DNA of 64,000 nucleotides from Roseburia sp. AM59-24XD (GTDB lineage Bacteria; Bacillota; Clostridia; Lachnospirales; Lachnospiraceae). The notes below the pieces were generated by a model that was not told where the DNA came from, did no database searches, and saw nothing but the letters and a program-made list of their open reading frames with translations. Within the stretch, counting starts at the first letter, position 1. Each line of letters starts with the position of its first letter. The DNA lies in contig NZ_QUET01000020.1 in NCBI RefSeq assembly GCF_003478445.1, forward strand, positions 1 through 64,000, given 5' to 3'. The translations under genes and the position numbers were made by a program. This document shows positions 38,524 through 51,591 of this stretch, one piece after another.

Positions 38524-39513
38524 TTACTCTTTTCTCAACCAGCGGCGTTTCTCTTCCAGCCGCTTCTCTATCTCTTCCATAGAAAGCTCCGTCTCTTCAG
38601 GAATATCTTCCTCCGGCTCGCTCTCCACAGTGCTGTCATCTTCCATATCTTCTCTCCAGTCATCGACAGGCTTTAATGCACTCCTTAGGAGTATCATGAC
38701 CATCACAAAGCCAGCCAGTGCCAGACACAGGATCACAATACAGATTCCCTTTGTCAAGCCCAGAAAGCCCTGTGTATTCCGGGCATCCCCCGGCAATGCA
38801 CTTGCTGTCGCCGCCGGTGGCTCTGTTGTCGAACTGTTTCCCTGCATCATTCCCTGATCCGGCTGCCCTGTTGCCATGCCGGTTTCCGATGTTATTCCCA
38901 GATTCGGCGGTTCCTGCGTACCTGCTGCTTCGGCTGTCGGTTCATCTCCCCCGATATCTCCTGTCTGTATCGACGCATCTGTATCCGAAGCCGGTGATTC
39001 CGGATTGTCCGAAGCATCCGCCGGAAACGGTGCCTCTGTATGACGTGCCTTATATTCCTTTCTGCTTAACACCTGTATTCCAAGAGAAGCGGAACCGATC
39101 GACATCTTTGCACTGCCATCCGCAGCCTGTATCTTCCTGCACTTCTTCAATGCCACTGTACAGCTTCCTGCTTTTCTTGCCCGAAACTGCAGAGAATACT
39201 TGATTTTCTTCGTCCCCGTCTCCCTGTCAAGATCCTTCACATGGATCTCATCGTCATTCCCGCTTGAAACACTGCCTCCGGTAATATACTGCATGATATC
39301 CTGATCGTAGGAAAAATATCCATCAAAGCCAGTGATCTCCTCATCTGCCGCCACCGTAATAACAACATAAAAGATATCCGACTTTACGATCTCATCCGCC
39401 GACTTCTGAAGACTGATCTGTGCCATCGCGGCCTGTGCGGTATTCTCACGGCAGATGAAACCTGCAAATACCACAAATGCTATCATCCCCCATCTTCGGA
39501 ATCTGCCACTCAT
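38524..39513 (-). CDS. Surface protein with a cohesin-like domain and a membrane anchor
   Basis: 329 residues. Signal peptide (about 1-29), a cohesin-type beta sandwich (about 30-155; FDGYFSYDQDIMQYI), a Pro/Thr/Ser/Ala-rich linker (about 160-245), a single membrane helix (about 250-275), and an acidic, Glu-rich cytosolic tail. It lies between the wall enzyme gene and clpC. The cohesin fold suggests binding to a dockerin-like partner or a surface role, but no dockerin is in the window. Confidence 0.75.
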   Translation of the reverse strand: MSGRFRRWGMIAFVVFAGFICRENTAQAAMAQISLQKSADEIVKSDIFYVVITVAADEEITGFDGYFSYDQDIMQYITGGSVSSGNDDEIHVKDLDRETGTKKIKYSLQFRARKAGSCTVALKKCRKIQAADGSAKMSIGSASLGIQVLSRKEYKARHTEAPFPADASDNPESPASDTDASIQTGDIGGDEPTAEAAGTQEPPNLGITSETGMATGQPDQGMMQGNSSTTEPPAATASALPGDARNTQGFLGLTKGICIVILCLALAGFVMVMILLRSALKPVDDWREDMEDDSTVESEPEEDIPEETELSMEEIEKRLEEKRRWLRKE

Positions 39514-39557
39514 TGCTGCACCTCTTACCTCTCCGGAACCATGCTATATGTTATGGT

Positions 39558-41819
39558 CTATTTCTTACGGTTTACCTTGATCTTATATTTTCTGATATCG
39601 CCGCTCTGAGCCTTTACCTTCACAACATATGTCTTTGTCTTTTTCTTTTTGCTTAATTTCTTTTTGCCTTGACCGGACACCTTTGCTGTCGTGCTGACCG
39701 GACTTGCGTCAATCCGGATCGATCCGACTGTTTTGCCAATCTTGAGACTGTAAGTCTGATGCCCGTCATCTCCGGATTTAAACGGAGAACTGAATGCATA
39801 TCCCTTAACGGATAGTGTCTTCAGATAATTGTTGCTGCTGACGGTCTGAACCGTCTGCGTACTCTGCTGTGTCTCCCCGGATGGGATTGCACAAATCTCA
39901 GATGGCATACCGGAATATACCGGAATTGAAAATACAAGACTCATATCTGCCTTATCACTGCCATATGCTTCCGCTGTCTTTAATGCTTCACTCCACGGTG
40001 CCTCGATGTTTGCCATATACTGATGGTTATATGTGTTATTGGCAGTTACATTGAACTTCTGCAGATACAATGTATTCTGTCCAATATTGATATAATTACT
40101 GCCTAAATACTGTGCTCCACCAACAATCGCTTTATACTTTGTGGTCCATGGACGCATATATGTCGTGTCCTTATTAGCCCATGACAGGCCGTTTGCCACG
40201 GCTCCGCCGGCCTTTGTGCTGTTGTTGGCACCAATGTTGTAGAAATTGTAAATACCTTCATATCCCTTGACGGTACCGGATACCGAAGAACTCATGCTTG
40301 TCGGACCGGTAACAACCTCCTGCTTCACGCGGGATGCAAGATGATACGGACTGACTCCGGAGAGTGTCGCTGCATCCATAAAGGTTCTGGAATATGTAAT
40401 CGTTGAAGCCTTACCGGCATCATCGGTATATTCGTAGGATGCCTTGTACATTGGTGTATTCTTTAATACATTTTCAACACCACTCTGGTTCTGTACATCC
40501 TTCTGGTATTCCAGACTCTCGAACTGGAAGATCCCGCTCTCTGTCAGGAAGTTTCTCGGATCCATATAGTAACGGACCGCCTTCTCGGATGCTGTCACCC
40601 ATGTTGAGCCATCAAACGGAATATAAGTACCGGTGGATGCATCATACGCCCCTTCCTCCTGAGACTTCCATGCACCGGACTTACTGTTAGAGATCAGATT
40701 CAGTCCGACCTTTCCTTCATTGTCTACAGCAGTAGACCAGTCAATTCCTGTCTGATAAGCCTTAAACGACCACTTCGGATACTTGTCATGCAATGCCTGC
40801 AGTGCCGTAATATAACTGCTTGGGAAGCCCTGCTTAACCATCTCCTTCTTAAACTCGGTATCAGTCAGCACCTTGGTGCTTCCGGAGGAGGAATCTGAAG
40901 AGGACTCTCCTGACGGAGCTGCTGTTGCCGGAGCTGCTGTTGCCGGAGTCGGCGTCGTCTTCTCAACAAACAGATTCTCCTGCTCGCCATTTACGACATC
41001 TTCTCTCTTGATCGTCAGGAAACGCACCAGATTCGCTGTCACATAGCCGCGGTACGTCTTCTTGTTGTAGGTCACGTCAACGCATATGTACTTCACACCG
41101 GAAATGATCTTCTCGGAAAGCATTAGCACCTCTGTTCCATTCGTCATAACGATCGAAGTGCCGTCTACTGCCTTCACGATCTCTGTAGATCCTGCTTTAC
41201 GGCGGAGTGTAACCTGTCTGGATGTGGTGATCACTCCCTGCATAGCAGACTTGTACTCGGCACGGATCGAATCCGCCGGCACATAGCCCTGCATCTGATC
41301 TCCATCATAGCTGAAGGATACCTTGTAATACTTCACGCCGTACATCACAGATTCAGATTGGATCCGAACCTTTTTATTCTTGGACAGACGGACTGCTGCC
41401 CCATTCACACGCATCAGACTGCCGCTTTTCACTGCCCGGCTTCTGACCAGCACAGCCGAAGGATATGCCTTACCGTATACCTCTGTCTCCATGTCACCGC
41501 TCATGACTGCCAGATTCTTCATCGGCACATAACCGGTTGTCTTCCGGCTGCCCTTTTTCACGCGTATCTTATACCAGGTTTTGTTTTGTGCAAGAATCGT
41601 CACCCGCTCTTCATTCTTCAGGCTGACCTTTGTACTGCCACTCTTGACACAGGCATACTTAGTTCCCGGTCCTTTCCGGACATCCAGAGTCTTTCCCGTG
41701 CGCACGGTTCCCACTGCTGTGGCATATGTGATATCTCCTCTCTGCTGTATCTTGCAGAATGTGACAACGCCCAACAAAAACACACCGGCAATAATCAGTC
41801 CCTTATACCTTCTGTCCAT
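39558..41819 (-). CDS. Cell-wall glucosaminidase with SH3 repeats
   Basis: 753 residues. N-terminal membrane anchor, then three or four SH3b-like wall-binding repeats (about 35-260), a Thr/Ala/Ser-rich linker, a catalytic LytG/endo-beta-N-acetylglucosaminidase domain (about 300-640; YYMDPRNFLTE, SPYHLASRVKQEV, YNFYNIGA), and a C-terminal cadherin-like beta domain with a very basic tail. It hydrolyses glycan strands of peptidoglycan. ATG 41819 follows GAGGGAG. The gene follows hslO closely. Confidence 0.88.
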   Translation of the reverse strand: MDRRYKGLIIAGVFLLGVVTFCKIQQRGDITYATAVGTVRTGKTLDVRKGPGTKYACVKSGSTKVSLKNEERVTILAQNKTWYKIRVKKGSRKTTGYVPMKNLAVMSGDMETEVYGKAYPSAVLVRSRAVKSGSLMRVNGAAVRLSKNKKVRIQSESVMYGVKYYKVSFSYDGDQMQGYVPADSIRAEYKSAMQGVITTSRQVTLRRKAGSTEIVKAVDGTSIVMTNGTEVLMLSEKIISGVKYICVDVTYNKKTYRGYVTANLVRFLTIKREDVVNGEQENLFVEKTTPTPATAAPATAAPSGESSSDSSSGSTKVLTDTEFKKEMVKQGFPSSYITALQALHDKYPKWSFKAYQTGIDWSTAVDNEGKVGLNLISNSKSGAWKSQEEGAYDASTGTYIPFDGSTWVTASEKAVRYYMDPRNFLTESGIFQFESLEYQKDVQNQSGVENVLKNTPMYKASYEYTDDAGKASTITYSRTFMDAATLSGVSPYHLASRVKQEVVTGPTSMSSSVSGTVKGYEGIYNFYNIGANNSTKAGGAVANGLSWANKDTTYMRPWTTKYKAIVGGAQYLGSNYINIGQNTLYLQKFNVTANNTYNHQYMANIEAPWSEALKTAEAYGSDKADMSLVFSIPVYSGMPSEICAIPSGETQQSTQTVQTVSSNNYLKTLSVKGYAFSSPFKSGDDGHQTYSLKIGKTVGSIRIDASPVSTTAKVSGQGKKKLSKKKKTKTYVVKVKAQSGDIRKYKIKVNRKK

Positions 41820-41834
41820 GTTCTCCCTCATTTC

Positions 41835-42713
41835 TTATTTCAGCATCTGCTTTAAATCCTCTGTATCAAACAGATAGTGTGAGCCGCAGAAATCACAGTT
41901 GACCTCTACCGGCTCCCCATCCTTTATCATCTCCTCAAGATCCTTACGTCCAATACTTGCAATTGCACGGGATACCCTCTCTCTGGAGCAGTTACAATGA
42001 TACTGGGTTGGTATCGTATCCAGAAAATCCACATCCATGCCGTCCATCAGATATCGTACAATATCCTCCGGAGACATTCCGTCCTCCAAAAGCTTCGTCA
42101 CGGAGTCAACCTCGCCCAGACGCTTCTCCAGACGATCGATCACCGCATCCTCCGCATTCGGAAGAACCTGAATAATAAATCCTCCCGCCTGTCTGACATG
42201 ATTGTCCTTATTCATCAGCACGCCAAGTCCTACCGAAGACGGCACCTGCTCACTGGCTGCATAGTAATAAGTCAGATCCTCTGCAATCTCACCGGACACC
42301 AGATGGGTCTGTCCATTATATGGCTCCTTGAGTCCGATATCACGGATTACATTCAGAAATCCCGGTCCGACTGCCCCTGACACATCAAGCTTACCCTTGC
42401 TGTTCGGAGGAAGCATTACCTGCGGATTCTTGACATAGCCCTTTACATTGGCTGCTGAATCTGCCGTCACTGTAATTCCACCGATCGGTCCCCCACATTC
42501 GATCTGAAGTGTCAGAACGTCCTTATCTCCCTTCATCATACAGCCCATCATGCTGCCGGCTGTCAGAAGTCTTCCCAAAGCGGCTGTCGCCACCGGACTC
42601 AGGTCATGAATCTTTCTTGCCTCCTCGACCAGATTGCCTGTTGTACAGGCAAACACACGAAGCTGCTGATCCGCCGCTGTCGCTCTAACAATATAATCCT
42701 TTGATTCTGTCAT
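41835..42713 (-). CDS. hslO: Redox-regulated chaperone Hsp33
   Basis: About 292 residues. It becomes a holdase when zinc-bound cysteines are oxidised. The substrate-binding part is recognisable (ATAALGRLLTAGSMMG, GGPIGGITV), and the C-terminal zinc site has CNCSRERV followed 30 residues later by CDFCGSHY. Start ATG 42713 has AGGAG ahead; a GTG four codons earlier is also possible. Co-transcribed with the glucosaminidase gene, 15 bases downstream. Confidence 0.95.
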   Translation of the reverse strand: MTESKDYIVRATAADQQLRVFACTTGNLVEEARKIHDLSPVATAALGRLLTAGSMMGCMMKGDKDVLTLQIECGGPIGGITVTADSAANVKGYVKNPQVMLPPNSKGKLDVSGAVGPGFLNVIRDIGLKEPYNGQTHLVSGEIAEDLTYYYAASEQVPSSVGLGVLMNKDNHVRQAGGFIIQVLPNAEDAVIDRLEKRLGEVDSVTKLLEDGMSPEDIVRYLMDGMDVDFLDTIPTQYHCNCSRERVSRAIASIGRKDLEEMIKDGEPVEVNCDFCGSHYLFDTEDLKQMLK

Positions 42714-42826
42714 CTCTTTAGTCACTCCTGTTTATATAATGTATTGGGGCAAATGATATTATTTCTCCCCAACGGATGCCCCGGATCACATCACTGCTGT
42801 CTGCTTTTGATCCACGCATCATATGG

Positions 42827-43591
42827 TTAATTTTGAAAAATATAGTAAATCCTTTCGTTGTCCGGTTTCACCGGTTCCCGTGTAAATGCCTGATACACTG
42901 CCTTGCAGGTAAGACCTGCCTCCTCTGCCAAGCTCTGAACCAGCTCCGTAGCATATGCTCTCTGATAATGCAGTTCATCACATCTTGAGAACAGATCGTT
43001 GTCCGGATCCTCCAACTGATATACCGTCAGAAGATACTCATTAATACCGGTATCCTGATGATATTCATTCTCCCAGAGAAAGCTGGCATCGTCCCGGTTC
43101 TCTGCGATCATACGGTCTCCTAATATCTCCCGGTAGAAATAGTCTGTTTTCATATCAAATACAAAAACACCACCGGCTTTCAAAAAGCGCTTCACCCGTG
43201 TAAACACTCTCTGCAGATCCTGTGGTTCCAATAAATAATTCATTCCGTCACACACACAGTAAACGGCATCAACTTCGTCAGGCAGCTCCAGTTCTCTCAT
43301 GTCCTGCTGTATCAACAATACACCCGGCAGATTCTTCTCTCTCGCCATCATCAGCATGTCCTCAGAAGAATCCAGACCTATGATACTATCGTAGCCCTTT
43401 GCTATCATGCATTCCGTCATGCTTCCCGTACCACAGCCCAGCTCCAGAAGTGTTCCTTCGGTAATACCATATTCCGTAAGGATGCTATACAGATACTCTG
43501 CCCACATGTCATACGGAATATTATCCATAAACAGATCATAACAATAAGCAAATCCGTTATAGGCATTTTCGTTGTATGAATTATCACTCAT
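42827..43591 (-). CDS. Class I SAM-dependent methyltransferase
   Basis: 254-residue Rossmann methyltransferase with motif I LLELGCGTGSMTE, motif II GLDSSEDML, and AVYCVCDGMNYL. Small-molecule or protein target unknown. ATG 43591 has GGAG ten bases ahead. It is separated by about 85 bases from yfbR and may be transcribed with hslO. Confidence 0.85.
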   Translation of the reverse strand: MSDNSYNENAYNGFAYCYDLFMDNIPYDMWAEYLYSILTEYGITEGTLLELGCGTGSMTECMIAKGYDSIIGLDSSEDMLMMAREKNLPGVLLIQQDMRELELPDEVDAVYCVCDGMNYLLEPQDLQRVFTRVKRFLKAGGVFVFDMKTDYFYREILGDRMIAENRDDASFLWENEYHQDTGINEYLLTVYQLEDPDNDLFSRCDELHYQRAYATELVQSLAEEAGLTCKAVYQAFTREPVKPDNERIYYIFQN

Positions 43592-43677
43592 CTTCTCGTC
43601 TCCACTCACTGTCGCTGTTTCACCTGAAATTCCAGATAGTTAATTTAATTTTAGCATACATGCATGGTTCCCGCAAC

Positions 43678-44262
43678 CTACAATTCGTCCAAAGTCTTAT
43701 AATAATGCGGCAGAAATTCCTGACAGAAAATATCTGCTTCCGGACAGTTCATATCCCTCAGATATGCCTCTGACGCCTCCTTCGCCTTCTGAAACTCCTG
43801 ATTGCCTGCCTTCTGCTCCTCAATGCACTTGATCAGTGCCGACAGTTTATCAGCAGCCTTGACTAACTTGTACTCCTCCGGTGTCCACTCAGATTCCTGC
43901 AGATAAGGGGCATACTCTCCGCGCAAATCCTCCGGCAAACGCTCCAAAAGCTCCTGAGCAGCCTCCTCCTCGATCTCCTTGAAAGCTGACTTGATCTTAT
44001 CATTGCGGTACTTGACCGGTGTTGGCAGATCGCCGGTGATGATCTCTGTAAAATCATGATACAGCCCCATCACGGCGATCCGCTCCGGATGATAGTCCCT
44101 TCCAAGTCTCTTATTGCCTATGATGGCAAGCGCATGGGCGATCATCGCCACCTCCATCGAATGCTCACTATCATTCTGCGTGTAGGAATTACGCATCACA
44201 GACCATCGGCTGATAAACTTCATTCGTGTGACAATTGCAAAAAACGTATTCTCCAATCCCAT
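43678..44262 (-). CDS. yfbR: 5'-deoxynucleotidase (HD domain, YfbR family)
   Basis: 194 residues. Hydrolyses deoxyribonucleoside 5'-monophosphates using a divalent metal. HD-domain ligands are visible: SEHSMEVAMIAHALA, GLYHDFTEIITGDLPTPVKY, and ADKLSALIKC. RSVMRNSYTQNDSEHS is typical of the family. Only 30 bases separate it from uvrA. Confidence 0.93.
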   Translation of the reverse strand: MGLENTFFAIVTRMKFISRWSVMRNSYTQNDSEHSMEVAMIAHALAIIGNKRLGRDYHPERIAVMGLYHDFTEIITGDLPTPVKYRNDKIKSAFKEIEEEAAQELLERLPEDLRGEYAPYLQESEWTPEEYKLVKAADKLSALIKCIEEQKAGNQEFQKAKEASEAYLRDMNCPEADIFCQEFLPHYYKTLDEL

Positions 44263-44292
44263 TGTCTCCTCCCCCTTCTTTGTATCCTTCGA

Positions 44293-47145
<2,853 letters not shown>

Positions 47146-47189
47146 AATAAACCATGCCTTTCTATATCCATCACATTTTGCATAAGCCG

Positions 47190-47231
47190 ATGATAGCATG
47201 TTTTAAATCGTTTTTCAAGTACATATGTTCG
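47190..47231 (-). promoter_or_regulatory. uvrA promoter with a LexA (SOS) box
   Basis: On the minus strand CGAACATATGTACT (47218-47231) matches the Gram-positive LexA box GAAC-N4-GTTC except for one base in the second half. It directly precedes a promoter with TTGAAA and TATCAT 17 bases apart, so LexA would cover the -35 box. uvrA is a usual SOS gene. Confidence 0.7.
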
Positions 47232-47318
47232 ATTTTCCAAATCCGGTATATTTTGTCAATCAAAACATCACAACGCTTCGGCAAAAATCGAAAAAGCTTC
47301 ATTTTGCCTTCGCACACA

Positions 47319-48364
47319 TTATCTGATATACGGAGAGTCGCCCCTGTCCGTCACGATCCGGTATCCGATCGATTCCATACGGCGGTTCAGGCAGCACGGC
47401 ACTCTGCCGCCTCCTCGCCGGTACAGATCTTGTGATCATACAGCGCATATTTCTTTCGTACGGCAACCGGAGAGAGGTTCGGCATTACAACATTAGCACC
47501 CGCCCGGATCCCCATCTCACGTCCCAGCGGATGGATTGTTCCAAGTGCTGTTGTCGCCGGAAGAAGTACCTTCTTCTCCTGTAAACGCAGCAAACTTAAC
47601 AGAAACAGTGTCAGTTCCAGACTTCCCTGCGCCTTATCGGCAAACGGTGTCCCCGCCGCCGGCACAAACGGTCCGATCCCCACCATATGCGGTTTCAGTT
47701 CATAAATAAACTCCATATCCTGTGCAAGCTGCTCCGGTCCCTGTCCCGGCGAGCCTACCATAAAGCCACAGCCCACCTGATAACCGATCTCACGCAGCGT
47801 ATACAGACATTTCTTCCGATGCTCCGGCGACATTTCCTGCGGATGCATGGAACGGTAATGCACATCGTCCGCCGTCTCATGGCGCAGCAGATAACGGTCT
47901 GCCCCCGCCTCATACCATCTGCGGTATGTCTCCCCGGAACGCTCTCCCACTGACAGCGTCACCGCACACTTCGGATAACGCTGCTTAATCTCATGAATCA
48001 ACTCCTCATACCATTCATCCCGGAAATATCCATCCTCGCCTCCCTGCAGGACAAAGGTCCGGAAACCAAGCTCCCAGCCCTCCTCACAGCAGGCAAGAAT
48101 ATCCTCCTTCGTCAGACGGTACCGGTCCGCATCCGGATTACTGCGGCGGATCCCGCAGTAATAACAGTCGTTCCTGCAGTAATTGGTAAACTCAATCAGT
48201 CCACGGACATATACATCATGCCCGTAAACAGACTGCGCCACGGCTCTCGCCTTCTGTGCGGCATAATCTCTGAGCGCATCGTCCTGATACGCAGAAAGGA
48301 GCGTGATCCATTCCTCACGCTCCAAAGTCTCCTTATCTTCCAGCTTATCAATCAGATCAAACAT
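47319..48364 (-). pseudogene. hydE: [FeFe]-hydrogenase maturase HydE, apparent frameshift near the end
   Basis: Radical-SAM enzyme needed to build the hydrogenase H-cluster. The cluster-binding motif is C-x3-C-x2-C in NYCRNDCYYCGIRRSN. The barrel contains FVLQGGEDGYF, YLLRHETAD and VGSPGQG. As written the protein ends ...EEAAECRAA at 47387. One base added to a CC doublet near 47394 gives CRACLNRRMESIGYRIV and a stop at 47319, which is the conserved tail. ATG 48364 follows GGAGG. It directly follows nadA; whether the hydrogenase itself is nearby is not visible. Confidence 0.9.
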
Positions 48365-48386
48365 ATCGGAAACCTCCACTGTCCCT

Positions 48387-49313
48387 TTACTTTGCTGCCA
48401 ATTCCAACATCTTCTCAAGTGGTCTGCAGGACTTTTCTGCAATATCCGGATCCACGATCATCTCCGGCTGCAATGTCTCCAGTGCCTTTTTGACCTTTTC
48501 GAGTGTAATCTTCTTCATATTCGGACAGAACTGACGGTGTCCCACGGAATAAAAACGCTTCTGCGGATTCTTCTGACCCAGCTCATAGAAAACACCCATC
48601 TCGGTACAGATAATAAATTCCTGCGCCTCGCTCTGCGTTGCATAATCAATGATCTGAGAAGTGCTTCCGATAAAATCAGAAAGCTCCAGAACATCTCCGG
48701 TACACTCCGGATGTGTCAACACCTCCGCCTTAGGATGTGCTGCCTTCGCCTTCAAAAGCTCATCAGCATGAATGCTCTTGTGTACATGACAGAAGCCGTC
48801 ATTGAAAATAAAATTCTTCTCCGGAAGCTGCTTTGCCACATAACGTCCCAGATTCTCATCCGGAATGAAATAAATATTCTTCTCTTTGAGATTGCTTACC
48901 ACCTTGATCGCATTGGAGGAGGTTACGCAGACATCCGAATGTGCCTTTAACTCCGAGGTTGAATTGACATAACATACAACTGCCACATCATCCCACTCAC
49001 TGCGGACCTGCTCGATCTTTGCCACCTCTGCCATATGCGCCATCGGACAGTCTGCAAATTCATCTGCCATAACGACCTTTTTGCCCGGATTTAAAACCTT
49101 GGCACTCTCTCCCATAAAGGATACGCCGCAGAAAATGATCGTCTGCTCCTTCAGCTCGATCGCCAGCTTGCTTAGGAAATAAGAATCTCCCACATAATCC
49201 GCAATCGCCTGTACTTCCCCATCCACATAATAATGCGCAAGGATAACTGCATCCTGCTTTTCCTTTAACTCAAGTATCTCTTTTTTTAACTGTTCTACAT
49301 TTGTCTCCTGCAT
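48387..49313 (-). CDS. nadA: Quinolinate synthase
   Basis: 308 residues. Condenses iminoaspartate with dihydroxyacetone phosphate to quinolinate, using a [4Fe-4S] cluster. Three conserved cysteines appear in IIFCGVSFMGESAK, THPECTGDVLEL, and QFCPNMKKITL. AHYYVDGEVQAIAD is at the N-terminus. ATG 49313 has AGGAAAAG ahead. It follows nadC and comes before hydE, in one run. Confidence 0.97.
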   Translation of the reverse strand: MQETNVEQLKKEILELKEKQDAVILAHYYVDGEVQAIADYVGDSYFLSKLAIELKEQTIIFCGVSFMGESAKVLNPGKKVVMADEFADCPMAHMAEVAKIEQVRSEWDDVAVVCYVNSTSELKAHSDVCVTSSNAIKVVSNLKEKNIYFIPDENLGRYVAKQLPEKNFIFNDGFCHVHKSIHADELLKAKAAHPKAEVLTHPECTGDVLELSDFIGSTSQIIDYATQSEAQEFIICTEMGVFYELGQKNPQKRFYSVGHRQFCPNMKKITLEKVKKALETLQPEMIVDPDIAEKSCRPLEKMLELAAK

Positions 49314-49408
49314 CTTTTCCTCTTTCCGGCCGAATGCTGTCATTCGTCTCCTGCTCTACACGCTTATCTTAAGCCTCTCCATTAACATATGCCTTTCATG
49401 CCGTCTCC

Positions 49409-50263
49409 TTAAACCGCATGAAGATTCTTCAGGGAAATATCCATGATCGGTGCGGAATGTGTCAGCGCACCGCTGGATACATAATCCACTCCCACATCGA
49501 TCATGTTCTTGATATTCTCTCTTGTCACATTCCCGGAGCACTCCGTCAGCGCTCGTCCAGCGATCAGCTTGACCGCTTCCTTCATCTTATCCGGTGTCAT
49601 GTTATCCAGCATGATAATATCCGCACCCGCCTCGCACGCTTCCTTAACCTGCTCCAGTGTCTCCACCTCGACCTCAATCTTGTGTACAAAGGACGCATAC
49701 TCTTTCGCCATTCTGACTGCCTTTGTAATACTTCCTGCTGCACCGATATGATTGTCCTTGAGCATCACACCATCCGACAGATTGTAACGGTGGTTGCTTC
49801 CTCCGCCAACCTTAACAGCATATTTCTCAAACAGACGCATATTCGGCGTCGTCTTTCTGGTATCCAGAAGTGTTGTGTGACTGCCCTCTAAAAGCTGTGC
49901 GATCTCATGAGTATAAGTAGCGATACCACTCATTCTCTGAAGATAATTCAGTGCTGTTCTCTCACCGGATAACAGAGTGCGGATATCTCCTGTCACGACT
50001 GCCATCAGATCTCCTGCGTGAACGAAATCGCCCTCCTTTACCTTCATATCAAATGTCACCGTATCATCCAGAAGTTCAAAAACACGCTGGAATACCCACA
50101 GACCACAGATCACTCCGTCCTGCTTGCAGATCAGATCAACCTGTCCCTTCTGATATTCGGGCATGACACAGTTCGTAGAAATGTCCTCGCTGGTGATGTC
50201 CTCCTCCAACGCCATACGGATATATCTGTCCGCATTCATCTTCATAAATGTTGTATCACTCAT
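49409..50263 (-). CDS. nadC: Nicotinate-nucleotide pyrophosphorylase (carboxylating)
   Basis: 284 residues. Converts quinolinate and PRPP to nicotinate mononucleotide. Motifs: EDITSEDISTN near the start, GERTALNYLQRMSGIAT, LLDTRKTTPNMRLFEKYAVKVGG-type stretch, and C-terminal GVDYVSSGALTHS. Overlaps the nadB stop codon by eight bases. Confidence 0.97.
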   Translation of the reverse strand: MSDTTFMKMNADRYIRMALEEDITSEDISTNCVMPEYQKGQVDLICKQDGVICGLWVFQRVFELLDDTVTFDMKVKEGDFVHAGDLMAVVTGDIRTLLSGERTALNYLQRMSGIATYTHEIAQLLEGSHTTLLDTRKTTPNMRLFEKYAVKVGGGSNHRYNLSDGVMLKDNHIGAAGSITKAVRMAKEYASFVHKIEVEVETLEQVKEACEAGADIIMLDNMTPDKMKEAVKLIAGRALTECSGNVTRENIKNMIDVGVDYVSSGALTHSAPIMDISLKNLHAV

Positions 50264-51544
50264 GTCTCTTTTTCTCCTTTTCTATTTCCTCTAAAACAAT
50301 GTTCTTGTATTGTTCCTTTAACTGCTCCAAATTCTGATACAGGCTCCAGTCAACACGGTCCGTAACATCCTTTGCCACCGGAAGCTCAGACGACGTGATC
50401 TCACTCGCACAGCGGTCTGCAAATACCATCGACTCAAGCAGGGAATTGCTTGCCAGACGGTTTGCTCCGTGAACACCGTTGCAGGAGGTCTCCCCGACGG
50501 CGTACAACCGATCCATGGAGGTTCTGCTCGAAAGATTAACTTTGATACCTCCCATGAAATAATGCTGTGCCGGCACTACAGGAACCGGCTCCTTCGTTAC
50601 ATCATAGCCTTCCTCCAGACATCTCTGGCAAATATTCGGAAAATGACTGCGGATCTCCTCCTCCGGAATACGCTCCAGCGAAAGTCTCACATACGGCATA
50701 TCATCCTCCGCCATCTGCTTATGGATTGCCGCCGTAACAACATCTCTCGGCAAAAGCTCATCCACAAACCGCTCTCCGTTCTTATTCAGAAGGATCGCCC
50801 CCTCGCCTCTCACAGACTCAGAGATCAGAAAACGTCGTCCCGGTTTCTCCGAATATAATGTCGTCGGGTGGATCTGAATATAATCGATATGCTCCATCTC
50901 AATCCCGTGACGAATTGCGATCGCAGCGCATCTCCCGTGATATGCCGAAAATTCGTCGAGTGCTGATACAGTCCGCCAAGACCTCCGCACGCCAGAACCG
51001 TATAGCCCGCCTGTACCGTGCCGAGGCTGCCGTCCGCCTCGCGGATCACAAGTCCCTCGCAGCCGTTTTCTCCGTCAATGATATCGAGCATCATCGTATG
51101 ATCCAATATCGTAATATTGTCCCTCTCCTGTGCTCTCGCAAGAAGCTTGCTTGTAATCTCCTTGCCGGTGATATCTTCATGAAACAGGATACGCGGTCTG
51201 GAATGACCACCCTCTCTTGTAAATGCAAGCTCATCGCCATTCCGTTCAAAATCCACACCATAGCCCAGCAGATCCTCTGCGATCCGGTTGGAGGAACGGA
51301 TCATGACATCGACGGATGCCTTATTATTCTCATAGTGTCCTGCTTTCATAGTATCTTCAAAATAGCTGTTATAGTCCTCCTCGCCGCGCAGCATGCACAT
51401 ACCGCCCTGTGCCAGAAAGGAATCGCTCTGATCCACGTCATCCTTGGTGATCATCAGGATCTGATACTCCACCGGCAGCTTAAGTGCACAGAATAATCCT
51501 GCCGCACCTGTTCCAACTATCACAACATCTGTCTGTCTGTTCAT
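50256..51544 (-). pseudogene. nadB: L-aspartate oxidase, apparent single-base frameshift
   Basis: FAD enzyme that oxidises aspartate to iminoaspartate, the first step of this NAD pathway. N-terminal FAD motif VVIVGTGAAGLFCAL; substrate stretch SFLAQGGMCM, GGHSRPRILFHED. The text breaks after STNFRHITGD. The rest (AAIAIRHGIEMEHIDYIQIHP, RYLYAVGETSCNGVHGANRL-like) is one frame over. One base missing in the short G/C run near 50928 explains it. Restored length is about 430 residues, shorter than the E. coli enzyme (which has a longer C-terminus) but normal for Clostridia. The nadB-nadC-nadA genes form one operon. Confidence 0.93.
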
Positions 51545-51591
51545 TTTTATTAAATATTCCTTTCTCAGGTTCATTTCTTTTTCATTCTTCT

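Noticed and set aside
42744..42773. Terminator between hslO and the methyltransferase gene
   Set aside because: TTGGGG and CCCCAA are inverted but the loop is long and no T run follows on either strand.
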